DNA of 64,000 nucleotides from Pyrocephalus nanus (GCA_038380795.1 CM076280.1:2591501-2655500), one strand, 5' to 3'. Counted from the stretch's first letter, positions 25,468-44,705 are shown. The notes: generated from the sequence alone by a model not told the origin. Translations and numbers: made by a program.

Positions 25468-28400
25468 TCACTGGAGCAGTGAGATGCTCTGGTGCGCCAC
25501 GGCAAACACGGGGTAGACGGGCTCGGTGAAGGTCTCCCTGTGGGAGAAGAGGATGGTGCAGGAGTCGGGGTCGTAGAAAAGCACCTCTCCCGCCCCAAAG
25601 TCAACCAGCACCCCGATCTGGGCCGGGGCCTTGATGAGCTCCACGGGCTGGGGCTGCCCCGCGTGCAGGAACCGGAATTCCCGGTCGTAGCGTGAGAACA
25701 CCCAGGAGACGGCGTTGAACCCCAGGCGGCCCTCGTTGGCAGAGCCCTTCCTGGGCACGGAGCTGTAGCAAACCCCCAGCTTGTAGGCACAGCTCTGCTC
25801 CACGCCCACCTTCCAGGCACACAGCCCCGAGTGGAAAGCTGCAGTGGCCAAGGCGTTGGGCCAGTGGTCAAACCGCTCGGGGCAGTCCAAGTCCGCCTTG
25901 GCTTTCTTGGGGCTGAAGGTCAGCGTCCTCTTGTCCTCCGACAGGCTGAGGTGGGGGCTGAGCGTTCTCTCATCGATGTGAATCTCCTGTGAGCCTGCAA
26001 GAGAAGCCACACTGTGAGCACAGAGTTGGTAGCCCTCACCTGAAACTCACACATGAAGCAGTTATGGCCATCAGAAACACAACCACAACCACCCTCTCCT
26101 CACACATCACTGCTGGGGACACGTCTGCTCCCAGGGGTTGCCAGCACAGCCCTTCCCACAGCCCTTCTCTCAGCCAGGGCCAGAACAAGGCAGAGACACC
26201 TAAGCCCAGACTCCCCACACATCTCTCCACCCTTGCACTTGAAGCCCTGCAGAGTCAAAGATGCTGCTCATCTTACTCTGCCCCTGGCCTGACTTCCCAC
26301 AAAACAGAACTCAGCAGGTTCAGCTCACCCTGCTTTTGGGAGAGACCCAAACCTCTGTTCCTGTCCCTTCCCACCCCCGTGGTGGGTGAGCAGGGCCTGG
26401 CTGCTCCTCCCCCAGCCAGGGTGAGCCAAGAGCCTGGCAAGGACAGGGCTGTGAGCAGAAAACCTGCAAAGCCAGTAAAACAGGAACGGGGAGGAATGGA
26501 GAGGGCTGGGCAGGGAAATCTCTTTCCTGCTACAAAGCCCCAGTTGTTAATCAACCCACCCTGAGGTGCTGGGAGCAGTGGGGGGAGGTGGTACCATGCT
26601 CAGAGATGAGCAAGGCCCTGGCTCAGTCTGGTTCTGCTGTGAAGTCTGGGGCTGCTCAGCTGCACAAACCCAGCCCGGGGTGAGCCAGGCTGGCTGGAGG
26701 ATCCTGCACCACTTCAGGGCCACAGAATCATGGGATCATTAATGCTGGAAAAGACCTCTAAGATCGCGGTGCCCTGCCCTGGCTGCACAGCCCTTCCTGA
26801 GACCCCTCAGTGGGTCTCTGCAGACCCTGTGTGAGCACTGAGTAACTGCACGAGTGGGTCCCTCCATCCCTAAATTTGTGAAGCAGAGATAAGGCTGATG
26901 TCCAGCTGACTCACCTGCTCCCAGTTCCTGCCAGGGGGTGCCCCTCCGTGCCCTGCCTTCCCCCACCCTCACTTCATTCATTTTAGGTCTTAAACTTCCA
27001 GGGAAGCAAGGCTGGAGCAGGTGAGTCACTGTCCCAGCCCTGCCACCAGCTCTACCCTGGAATGCCCAACCATGCCCTGCTCAGCACCCAGCACAGGGCA
27101 GGATCAGGCCCTGAGGAACCAAACCTGCCCCCTGAGCAGGGTCATCCCAGGCCCAGCCTGCTCCAGGGCCCAGGTCAGCATCCCTCTGACAGCGAGCACA
27201 CCCAGCAGCAGCTCGGGCTGCACCCGCCCTGGTGCTCCCTGACAGATGCACCGAGGCTGAATTCTCCCTTTGCAGGGAAATGCCACACACATTTCCATGT
27301 TGGGTGGGAGTTACTGCAGGCAGGAGTGAGCCCAAGGAGGAGCTGGAGCCACACCCCCTGCAGCTGGAGCTGCCAGCCTCATCCCCTTGATTTATTTCCC
27401 CGAGCAGCAGCCAAACCCCAGCTGTGCCCTCTGGCACTCGGTGGCTGTGGCAGCCCACGCTGCCCCTGTGCAGGGTGGCTTTCCAGGAAGCCAAAAGGTG
27501 CTCTGACTTCATAGAAAAGGGAGCAGTACCAGAATTTGTCTTCCTCTGACAGAAGGAGGGCACTAAACCTCGTACTGTGCACACACACCTAACCTAGGGC
27601 AGCGTTCCAGTGCTCCAGGACAGGGATCATCCACGCAGGGAAACACCAGCCCAGAGACACCCACAGTGGTGGAATTCCAGGGGAGGGGGAGCACTGGCAG
27701 GGTGACAGCAGAGCAATTCAGATCAACACATTTTCCCACACACACAAGTGTTCTGCCATGATTAAATCTGCCCTCCAGATTCTCCCATATATTCTGATTA
27801 ATGACTAGATCATGAACTTATCTCACCCCCAAATCTGTTTTCTCTGTGTGCTGTGCCCATCAGGGTGGCCTTGGGAGATGAGGGATGGCAGCTTAACATG
27901 GTTAACAGCTCTGGTAAGCACACACATGTTGGCTGCAGCACATTTGACTGCTTTTAAAAATCCAAGTTCCCACGAACCCAGATTCCTCCCAAAACTGTGC
28001 CAGGAGATTTACATCATCTCTTGGTATAAGGAAAAAGCTGCCAACCTCACATGTAAATGATACAGAAGCCTGGATGCCAAGTGAAGACATCAAAGGAATC
28101 GTGTTTATTTCTGAGAGAGAAAGGGAGGCTCTTTTTTCCTGCTGCTTTCCAAGTTTTTGAGAGATTTGGAGCAAGCTGTCAAGGCTGGGAATTTTGTGTT
28201 TTCAAGCAAAAAAACAAGACAGCCAACTGCTCAACTACCTTAGGGAGAAGGGACCACAAAGTGACACGTAACATTACTGTGTCTCAACAAGCTCAGACCA
28301 CTGCAGTTAATATTAAATCTCTAAGGTTTGGTCCTGGGGGGACCATGGACTGAGGAGATCCACAAGGAATCCTCAGCATGCAATAATGACATGTTAAATG

Positions 28401-31400
28401 TAACCACACACTCCAAAAAAAAAACCAAAGAGAATGAAATTGCTGTGTAAAAAGTGCACCAACACACCCACTGCAACAACTGGATGCCTTAGAGCCATTA
28501 CATTCCACAAGGATGGTATTGGGAGAGGAAGCCTTAAAAAAAAACATGTCATAACAAAGAGAATTAGGGAAAGGTTTCTTCCTTTTATGGCTCAGAACAT
28601 CAGCCAAGAACCTGCTCAACTGATTCTTTCTGGAAGAATTTCTTCATGGAAGGAGTGGTCAGGCACTGGAAGGGGCTGCTCAGGGAGGTGTCTAAGGAAG
28701 GACTGGATGTGACACTCAATGCTCTGGGCTGGGGGACAAGGTGGGGATTGATCAAAGGCTGGATCGATGATCTTGGAGGGCTTTTCCAACCTCAGTGGTT
28801 CTGTGTGACTGGGACACTGTCAATGCCCAACTGGCAGAGAATCCCAGACTGGATTGTGTGGGAAGGGACCTTAAAGATCACCCAGCCCCAACCCCCTGCC
28901 ATGGGCAGGGACACCTTCCATGACTGCCAGCATCCAAAGACTGAAAACAGGGAAATTAATCACAAAGGGGGAAGGACATCAGAGTTTGCAGTAGAAGAAA
29001 CAGATGATGTGGTGCTGGGTAGCACAGATTCTCAAGCAGAAGTCAAAACTACAGAAGCAAAAAAAGGCCAAAGCAGAGACGTTGGAGAGGGGCCTGGAAA
29101 CAGGGAAAAACTGGAAACAGCTCATCAGCAAAGTTAATACAAAAACTTTGGGAAAATCACCCCAGGGATTGTTCACAAGGCAACCTGTAAAGGATGTTGC
29201 CACCTCTGAGAAGCAAAACCTCCACTGATGAAATGCTCCACTGATGGCCTGAAAGTCAGGGTAAAAGCAAACATTTCACAACCAGCCCCCCAAGCACATC
29301 ACAGCCAGGACAAAACTGGCTCTCCCTCTCAACACAGCCAACACCAACCTGCTAAACCCGTACCCAGAGCCTGTCACTGGCCTGGCAAACGCCTCCAGTG
29401 CAGCCCCAGCTGTACAGAAAGAGCTGAGCCAGAGCACAAACACTTCTAAAAACCACCAGCTCGTGCACAGCCACAATCTCAGCCTGGGAGGAGAAAGCTG
29501 CTGCATCTCCTCACTGCTCACTCCACTGCTCAGACCATCTCACAGACACCCCACAGGTTGACTTCACCCTCTTTTAAAATGCCCAGCAACCCAGTGCTGA
29601 ACGTGGTGAAGAGGGATTTCTGTGACAGAGATTCCCCAGCAGAATCAGCTCCACTGCTGTTACCAAGACACCCAGGAAACGGCAAAAGAAACCACGTGAG
29701 CTTAAGCCACAGAGCTGATAAAACACAGAGTCTTTTCAAACTCCAGCTCTGCTCTGAGCCACAACCTGCTTGGAGCCCCCATTGCACCCCCAAAACCTCC
29801 CCCAGCTGCTGCTGCTGCTCCCCTGCCTGGAGGGTTCCAGGAAACCAGCAGGGGCTGGGAGAGCAGAGGGGCAGGACACGGCACCAGGAGGTTTTGACAC
29901 AACCTGAGGGTGTTTGTTTCTTTGGGCACAACATGAATGAGCGTGCAGGAATCCCCAGAGCACGTGAAACACTGACCTGTGAGGCAGCAGAGCACAGCAG
30001 AGGCCCACAGTCGGTGCAGGAGTGGACTCTGAACACACGTCTGATTAAAGTTTAACTTCAGGGACTCCTGTGGCTCCAAGATTCCCTCTGCCACCTCCGT
30101 CCTAGCAAAGCAAAACAAGAGTAATTTCAAAACACAAAGCTTTGTTGTGCTGGGAGGTGTTTATAAAGATCACTTAGGAGGTATGGCCGAGGTTAAAGAG
30201 GAGCTCTGGCTGCAGAGTGACCACACCGGGGTTTCTGAGCCAGCTCTCGCCCCGAGCGATACTTTAAGTGATACTTTCAGTTGGCTTTGCTTACAATCCC
30301 TTGTGAAAGGACTGCAGTGTTGTAAAACACATCCCAGCAGCCTGAATCCACTCAGCAGACACAGGGTAAATAAATGTGTCTGAGAGCGGCCATCAAGGTA
30401 CAAAGGGAGCCCAGTGAACAGCGGGAGACTCAGATTTCCCTCTTTGTACCACTTGGAGCCCAGGGGGTGTGGCAGGAGCCGGGTTTCACCCAGCACAGCA
30501 AGGCACGGAGGGTTTGCTGGTTCCTGTGGCCCTGCAGCACCCACTCAACTCGTGGTTGTGAGGAAAGGCTGTGGCACAGGCTGGTGGTGACATGCTGGGG
30601 CACATTCTGTACTCTCTACAGGCACAAATACCCCACCAGCCCTCTGGGCAGCACGGGGCCAGCACCCCCACAGGAGCCACGGAGACAAAGGGATGTGAAA
30701 ACACAGCCCTCGAGGTGCCACTTCAGGGAAGGGCAGCCCAGTGTCACCCATGGGGCTTTTGGGGACACTGATGCTGTGCCAGCCAGCCCAGCACAGAGCA
30801 CACCAGCTTCCCATGCCCTGGGGATGTTCTAAGGAGCTGGAGAGTTCTCCTGTAAACAAGGGCTGCTGTTCTGGCACTGCACACGGAGCATCTCCAGGGG
30901 CCAGGCTGCCCGGGAGCAGAGACAAGAGTGGCATCTCTGCGCTGTGTCCTTGTCCCCAGCAGAAGCAGCACGGGGGAGGACAGAGGTGTCCAGGGTGCCT
31001 GAGCCACGGCACTGCACAGGAGCTGCAGGCAGGCAGGGGAGCTGCAGCAGGGGCAGGGAAAGGAGCAGGAGCAGCCACGCACTGACCTCTCGAAGATCTC
31101 TCGTTCTGCGCGCTGGGGACAAGGAAAGAAAGAGTCACCAGAGCTGAAATGCCCACGGGTGAAATCCCAGACACAGGCTGAGGCACAGCAAACCCAGGAG
31201 CAGTGTTCTGCTTCCTCAGCCAGAGAAACCACCCCTCACCCCAACACCAACCCTGGGGAGCATCCAACATCCATTTTCCTCAGCTGCAGCACTTCCCACT
31301 CCCCAAATGAGTGGGAATGGCTGAGGGCAATACATCCTCTACATCCAGTTAGGGCACTGTCTGCTGCCCTCCCTCTGCTCCCAGTCCAGCAGGGAATGCT

Positions 31401-34400
31401 GCAGGAACAGCCTGTGCTTCCAGCAAACAACCCCAGGGCTTTTAGCAAGGGGGGTGGTGACAGAGGAACTAAGCCAAGAGTCAGGTAACCTCATAGTTGG
31501 TCCCACTTGTTTCTGTTCCTGCTGGTCACGGGGCATTCTCCAGATACAGTAAAGTGGTAGGAAAAAATCTGATCCCTGCTCAAATCCAAGCTGCAGGCCT
31601 GTGGCATGGCACCTACTGATTCCTGATAGACACAAGTACCAACACCAGCAATCCAAGGTCCCTAATTCCTCTCCACCACGTGGCAAAAGGGTCTGGCTGT
31701 TCTCTGGCACAGGCAGCTGATGGGTCCTGCCCTCCAGCCTCTGCTCTCCATGGTGCAGCCACAGCCCAGCTGAGCTGCTGGGGCAGGACAGGCACTGCTT
31801 TTCCTACCAAGGGAACATCTGCCCTCTCCCTGTGGGATCAAGCCTGTTTTCCAAGCAGAGCTGCTGCCCTCTTTCTCACTGACTCCCAGGTGGGAAGCAG
31901 AGGCTGAGCATGGTGGTGGGAGGCCATCCTGCTCCCTTCCAAAATGAGAGGAATCACTCGGGCAAACCCAGACAATTCGATAACCAGAGAAGGAACTGAG
32001 GGAGGGGAAGCACAGGCTGCTCTGCACAGCAAAGATCCCAAATACAGCTGTGCCAGACAGGGGGGACTCTCCAGAAGAGATGCAGGTGCTCCCAAAGCAG
32101 TTTTGATTCAAACTACACACAGTAGTAGATAACTGGTGACACAATGAACTGCTGTAAGAGCAGCTCTCAGCCCACAGCTGTCCTGGCTGTCTGGCCTGAG
32201 GGCAGCTGCAAGCCAAGAGCTTGGACACCTGAGCCTGGGTGGTTCTGGACCTCACTGCAAGCCAGAGCAGGATCAGGCAGAGCAGATGCTCTGGGAAACA
32301 CTGAGAAACCACTGGGGCTTATCAGGTCCAGGCCAAGGAGGTTCCCTGAGCTAGACCTGCAGATGTAGGTCCTGTCCAGCCCTGCCTCCTTGCTGTCAGC
32401 ACAGCAGTTGCTGAACACCACATTTAAGTCCCATGGTAAGAGGTCCAGGTGACCTCTGGGCTGATCAACCTCCCCCTCAGAGCATGGAGCAGTACTGACC
32501 AGCAGGCCCTGGTCATCCAGGTTGGTGATCATGTCCACCAGGTAGGTCCGGAGGGCTCCCAGCTTGTGCAGAGCCTCAGTCCAGTGCACCTGCTGGGTCA
32601 GGATGCTCTGGTGTGCCCTCTCCTCCTCGGCGTGCACCCTCTCCAGCAGCCGCTGCTCCTCGTTCTCGCAGGCCTTGCTCACGAAGAGCAGCCTCTGGAT
32701 CACCAACTCCCGCGCCGCGCTGGCCGCGCTCTGCCGGAGCGGGGACAGGAGCAACATCAGCCTGCCTGCAGCCCCAGCAAGAGCCCCAGCTGCTCCTGCC
32801 AGCTCTCTGCAGGCTCAGCCATCAACACTACTCTGCTAACTGAGCCCAGGCCACAGCAAATGTCATGATACAAGTGAAGGTAAATGGGACAACCAGTCCC
32901 AAACCCACCTACAGCCTCCTGGCCTAACTGTGACAACCTGGGAAGGACCAGAGTTCTGTCCCTCAGCAGATCTCCGTGGATTCACTACTGGTGAGATACA
33001 TGAGAACAGCCTGACAGAGCTGGGACTGCTCAGCCTGGAGAAGAGAAGGCTCTGAGAAAACCTTAGAGCCCCTTCCAGTGCCTAAAGAAGCTCCAAGAGA
33101 GCTGGAAAGGGGTTTTGGACAAGGGCCTGGAGGGACAGGACAAGGGGAAATGGCTTCCCACTGCCAGAGAGCAGGGATAGATGGGATATTGGGAAGGAAT
33201 TGTTCCCTGTGAGGGTGGGGAGGCCCTGGCACAGGTTGCCCAGAGAAGCTGTGGCTGCCCCATCCCTGGAAGTGTCCAAGGCCAGGTTGGACCGGGCTTG
33301 GAGCAACCTGGGATAGTGGAAGGTGTCCCTGCCCATGGCAGGGGGTGGAATGAGATGGTCTTTAAGGCCTTTCCAACCCAAACCGCTCTGTGATTTTATG
33401 ATTCTATAACTGTCCTTTGCCCTCCTCCTCAGTGACAGCAAGGAACAAATAAAACCAGGAATTGCTAAGTCACTGGTCCTAGTGGGATATTTGATTGCTA
33501 CACTGACACCAAGAAATGTACTGTCCATGTACATTTTTTAGGCAGGTGAGGCAGCAATCACAGGCACACCCTAGAACTCCACTTCCACAGCTGTGGGGTG
33601 GGAGGGGACAATCCCTGCACACTGCTGAGCCCCATCTCCAATGGGAACGGTGAGCAGGGAGCACACAGGGCCAGCTGTGCCAGGAGAGGGGCAGGGACTC
33701 ACCAGGACAGCCTGGTCCTTGGAAGGGGCAGAGACTCACCAGGACAGCCTGGTCCTTGGCAGGCAGCACCTCGTCCACGTGCCGGGCGATGGCCGCGCTC
33801 TGCAGCTGGATCCGCTCGCACCGGTCCACGAGCTTGTCCTGGGACATAGAACAGAAGGTGATGGACACGGGTCTGGACAGGGCCACAGCACCCCGAGCCC
33901 CCCATCAGCCTGACCCCACCTGGCCCCACTGCTGTCAGGGTCCTTCTGCACCACCCCACAGTGAGCCCCTTCCCCACAGGGGACCCCCTACACAGCCCCA
34001 CAGAGAGCCTTCCCCTCCCATGGCCTCACATCCCATCAGGGTCCCCCACACCCCACTAAGGACCCACAGGGTCCCACACCTGCCCAAGGACCCCCAGGCA
34101 CCCCCATAGCCTGTCTGGGACCCAACACTCCACCAGGGACCCCAGGCACCCACAGCCCGCCAAGGACCCCCAGGGTCTCACATCCCCTCCACATCCCACA
34201 TCCCCTCCACATCCCACATCCCACCAGTCTCATCTGGGACCCCCACACTCCGTCAGGGGTCCCTGCAGCCCCACACCCCACCAGGGCCCCAAACCCTGCC
34301 CAAGGATTCCCAAGGACTCACCAGGGTCCCCCTCCCTCCAGGGACACCCACACTCCCCCACGGACCCACTCTGCGTCCAGGACCCACACACCCCCCCCGA

Positions 34401-34925
34401 GATCCCCAGGACCCACACACCCCCCCCGAGATCCCCAGGATCCCACGCACCCCTCCGAGATCCCCAGGATCCCACACACCCCCCGAGATCCCCAGGATCC
34501 CACACACCCCCCAGAGACCCCCAGGATCCCACACACCCCCCAGAGACCCCCAGGATCCCACACAACCCCCCGAGCCCGAGATCCCCAGGATCCCACGCAC
34601 CCCCCAGGACCCCACACCCCAGCCGGGATCCCTGCGGCCCCATTCCCCCTAGGGACGCCCCCACTCCCTCACGGACCCACAGCCCGTCCGGGACCCCCAG
34701 AACCTCCCATGGACTCCCACTCCCCCCTCAGGAACCCTCACGCCCCGCCGGAACTCCCCAGTCCCACACGGGGCCCCTCTCCCCGCCCCGCCCCGCCCGG
34801 CCCGGGGCTCCCCTCAGCGCCGGCGAGTCCCGGGCGGGGATCAGAGCCGGGGTCGGGGTCGGGGTCAGGTCGGGCCGGGTCCCCCCACTCACCCGCAGCC
34901 GCTCCGGCCCGCCCCGCCGGGCCAT
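25468..34925 (-). CDS. BSPRY: B-box and SPRY domain-containing protein, B-box missing
   Basis: Six exons on the minus strand: 34893-34925, 33740-33838, 32500-32730, 31087-31112 (26 bp), 29977-30101 and 25468-25994, all GT-AG and in phase, give 346 residues (human about 402). Residues 12-130 form the coiled coil (DKLVDRCERIQLQSAAIA, SAASAARELVIQRL, EEERAHQSILTQQVHW). Residues about 175-346 form a PRY-SPRY (B30.2) domain (DERTLSPHLSL, FDHWPNALATAAFHSGL, NAVSWVFSRYDREFRF). Exon 1 encodes only MARRGGPERLR, with a good Kozak context (AGCATGG). The human N-terminal zinc-binding B-box, about 56 residues, is absent, and the open sequence upstream shows no Cys/His pattern. In mammals BSPRY binds 14-3-3 and TRPV5 in epithelia. 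Its first exon faces the WDR31 promoter. Confidence 0.93.
26720..26775 (-). mobile_element. Short CR1 tail fragment
   Basis: CCACAGAATCATGGGATCAT followed by GCTGGAAAAGACCTCTAAGA is the reverse of a CR1 3' end. It lies in the last BSPRY intron. Confidence 0.75.
28560..28815 (+). mobile_element. CR1 3' fragment in BSPRY intron
   Basis: Plus-oriented CR1: AGTGGTCAGGCACTGGAAGG, GGCTGCTCAGGGAGGTGTCT, then GATGATCTTGGAGGGCTTTT and CCAACCTCAGTGGTTCTGTG at its 3' end. Confidence 0.88.
28835..28935 (-). mobile_element. CR1 3' fragment, inverted to its neighbour
   Basis: AGAATCCCAGACTGGATTGT and GGGAAGGGACCTTAAAGATC followed by CCATGGGCAGGGACACCTTC. It lies tail-to-tail with the plus-oriented CR1 ending about 20 bp before it. 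Confidence 0.85.
32985..33412 (+). mobile_element. CR1 element in BSPRY intron 2
   Basis: A plus-oriented CR1 of about 430 bp: GGGACTGCTCAGCCTGGAGA, GGGCCTGGAGGGACAGGACA, CCTGGAAGTGTCCAAGGCC, CCATGGCAGGGGGTGGAATG, ending in CCAACCCAAACCGCTCTGTG and two tail units. Confidence 0.93.
33688..33761. repeat. 37-bp tandem duplication over the BSPRY exon 2 donor
   Basis: Two near-identical 37-bp copies (33688-33724 and 33725-33761) each contain GACTCACCAGGACAGCCTGG on the plus strand. On the minus strand each carries a consensus donor CCTG|GTGAGT. The one at 33740/33739 keeps the BSPRY frame. Use of the one 37 bp farther on would shift it. Confidence 0.88.
34375..34625. repeat. 28-29-bp minisatellite in BSPRY intron 1
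   Basis: About eight to nine copies of a unit built from GAGATCCCCAGGATCCCA plus CACACCCCCC. It is surrounded (about 34040-34720) by looser CCCCAGGGACCC-type repeats. Open frames on the minus strand (GSWGSRGGCV) are repeat peptides. Confidence 0.88.
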
Positions 34926-35281
34926 GCTGTGCCCGCACCTGCCGCGGGGGCGGCGGCTCCGCCCGGCCGGCTCTGCTCGGCCCCGCCCCGGGAGGGACTC
35001 GGCGGGACGGGCTGGGAGAGACCGTGGTACTGGGGTGGGAGAGACCGCGGGACGGGCTGGGAGAGACAACCCGGGACGGGCTGGGAGACACCGCGGTACT
35101 GGGGTGGGAGAGACACCGCGGTACTGGGGTGGGAGACACCGCGGGACCGGCCCCGGGAGAGACCGCGGGACGGGCTGGGAGAAACACCCCGGGACGGGCT
35201 GGGAGACACCGCGGGACGGGCTGGGAGAGACTGCGGGACGGACCCCGAGAGACACCGCGGGACAGGGTCGCTCCTCACACG
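34926..35281. promoter_or_regulatory. Divergent BSPRY/WDR31 CpG promoter with minisatellite
   Basis: A CpG-dense block between the BSPRY start codon (minus) and a consensus plus-strand donor (CACACG|GTGAGTGCG, exon end 35281) that probably closes a noncoding first exon of WDR31. Most of 34990-35275 is a minisatellite of units like GGGACGGGCTGGGAGAGACC, with some copies carrying GCGGTACTGGGGTGGGAGA. A bidirectional promoter is inferred from position and composition. Confidence 0.6.
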
Positions 35282-35424
35282 GTGAGTGCGCCGAGGGGTC
35301 CCGGGCTGGGCCGGGGGGCTGCCCCAGCCACAGGGACGTGGATTTTGTTCCCGAAGCATTCCCCGGGGCTGTGCCCGCCTTGCCCCTGTCAGGCTGCCCC
35401 ATATCGCATCTGTGGGGCTGCCCC

Positions 35425-35905
35425 AGCGCAGGGACCCGGGATGCCCCCATTGACCCCTACAGGGCCACTCCCATCACAGGGAGCCAGGATGACCCCACTG
35501 ACTGCCCAGGGGGTCATCCCCATCCATAGGGAGCTGGAATGCCCCATTGACCTCCCCACAGGTCACCCCATCACAGGAACCTGGGATGCCCCCATTGACA
35601 CCCCACAGGGCCACCCCCATCCCTAGGGACCTGTGATGACCCCACAGGGCCACCTCCATCCCAGGGACTGGGGATGGCCCCACTGACCCCCATAGGGCCA
35701 CCCCCATCTACAGGGACTCAGGATGCCCCCAGTGATTCTCCACAGGGCCACCCCCATCCATAGAGACTCAGAATGTCTCCATTGACCCCCACAGGGCCAC
35801 TCCATCCCCAGGGACCCAGGATGCCCCCAGTGATCCCCCGGGGGGACACTCCCAGCACAGGGACCTGCACCACTGCCACAGGGTCACCCCCAGCTCTAGG
35901 GGCCA
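35425..35905. repeat. About 50-bp tandem repeat downstream of the WDR31 promoter
   Basis: Nine or so imperfect units containing GGATGCCCCCATTGACCCC and ACAGGGCCACCCCCATCC, with a period of about 45-57 bp. It lies in the first WDR31 intron if the donor at 35281 is used. Confidence 0.85.
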
Positions 35906-36350
35906 GGATGTCATCCCATCTTCCACAAAGATGGTCAAACACGCTCCTCGAAGGGTGATAAGGATGTGGGGAGCTCTGCTGGGGTCCCCCTGCCCACTGC
36001 TGTGGCTGTTGTCATTCCCTATCCCACAGTAAGGATTTCATGGCAGAGCCTGGACAGGTCAAGGCAGTAGTGTGGGTTATTTTTTTGAAAGCAATTTAGT
36101 AAAAAATGCATTTGATTTCTGTCCAGTGACACATTTAAGGCAGAAGGGAGGATAAGGAGATCTTCTAGTGTGAAACTCAGAATCTGCTGGAGGTGACACT
36201 TTGTGTCCACTTGCTGCTGGGTCCCTGTGTTATTAGAGCTTTGTGATGGAACAGGTAGATGATAAATATGTTGGGATGCAGATAGCAAAACCTTGGATGA
36301 ACATCCTGCCTGATGTTCACTCATCATTCAGAAAATGCTCTTTCTTGCAG

Positions 36351-36462
36351 TGGGGAGGAGGCAGGAGAGCACAGTGAGACACAGGACAGAGCTCCCCCGT
36401 CCCTGCAGCCTCGTGGAGCCACCAGCAGCTTCTCTGCATCCTCCCTTGGAGCTCCTGTGCAG
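36351..36462 (+). other. WDR31: Probable WDR31 5' UTR exon
   Basis: A strong acceptor (CTCTTTCTTGCAG ending at 36350) and a donor (TGTGCAG|GTAGGG) bracket 112 bp between the promoter and the first coding exon. No recognised peptide. It fits an untranslated or alternative 5' exon. Confidence 0.4.
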
Positions 36463-37523
36463 GTAGGGACTGCATTAACCATTGGAGTGGGGAAACTAAC
36501 CAGGAAACTGGAACATCGTAGTTAAAAATCAGAATTTCTGTCTTGGCTTTTCCCAGAATCTTGTTTTACAGGAGAAACAATGTCCAGACTTCTCCCTTGT
36601 CAAAGAAAAATCGTGTTCCTAATGTGCTGAAACAATCAGGGTCTGATTGAAAGGGGTAAATTGTCAGGGCCTCTCAGCCGTGAGATTGATCATTCCTCAC
36701 ATCTCTGGGACATGCAAACTCATGGACAGAGCAGGTGGCGATTAACTGGGTATTACTATTGCTAATTGCTAATCACAAGGGCTGTCAGGGTAAAATTAGA
36801 AAGGGGATTGTTTTGTAGAAACCCAGCCCCTCTTGCTCAGTGCTTCCAGGATTTGGTTTTCCAGTTTCTGTGGGCAGAGCCTTCCAGCAGGTTTTCTCAT
36901 TGTTTTTTCCTGGCTTTTATTAGTGAAGTACCACAGCCCCAGAAGATGGGAATGCCAACGTACACATAGTGCAGGGCAAATCCAATTAGTGTGCCTTGAG
37001 CTAAGCAGCAGCCAGTTATTGTCTGTGACAATTCACTGTCACTGAGACTGGTTTGTGCTCAGTCTGTGACCTGTGAGGACATGAGGGAGAGATGCTGAGC
37101 CCTGCTCTGCCAGAGGCTCCTCACCTGGATCTCTGGAAGTCCAGAACAGGTACTGGAGTAAGAGGAAAGTGTAAGGCACTAAAACAGTGACAGGCAGCAG
37201 CTCCATCTCTGGTGTGGCCTCACCAAGCCTGGGTGTTTTTAAGCTCATCATGAAGTTCCAATAAACTCACCCTGCTGCTGGCTCTGCTCTAAGCCAAAGG
37301 TTTGGCTCAGGACCTCCTGATGTCCCCTCCTCTGAGGCTTTCCTGTTACTCTGAGTGAGGCTGGGATGTAAATAATGTGTTACCAGCACCTTGCCCTGTA
37401 TGTGTAACCCCCCTGGATCCCTGGTGATGCTGTGTCCCCTCTCCCACAGGTTGTGTCCCTGCAGCAGGTGCCTGAGGTGCTGATGTGACACCCCATGGTG
37501 GGGACCCTGCCTGCTGGAGGGCT

Positions 37524-44434
<6,911 letters not shown>

Positions 44435-44705
44435 GCCACCACCCCTGCCACACCGGCCCCGAGGGGATGGATGGGACCCCCAGAGCCCCCCGACCGCGGG
44501 CACCAGGACCCTGTGCCTGAGCAGCGGGGCAGGGGGGTTTCCTGGGGGCTTTTCCAGGAGAAAAGCCAAACCCGGGATGCCCCCAGGCGTTCTCCTTACA
44601 AACCCTCCCTGCAGCGCGGGATGGGGCAGAGGGAGCAGACAAGCTGTGAGGAGCCGCACTGGAGCACTTTAGCTGGTGTCCAGGCTTGGACCAGAGGAGA
44701 CTGTG

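Noticed and set aside
25293..25871. 192-codon minus-strand frame overlapping the BSPRY last exon
   Set aside because: An alternative frame of the SPRY exon. The frame 25468-25994 shows the conserved B30.2 residues.
34728..35450. 240-codon minus-strand frame extending BSPRY upstream of MARRGG
   Set aside because: It reads through the promoter minisatellite (PVPRCLP repeats) and lacks B-box cysteines and histidines. The ATG at 34925 has a good context and is preferred.
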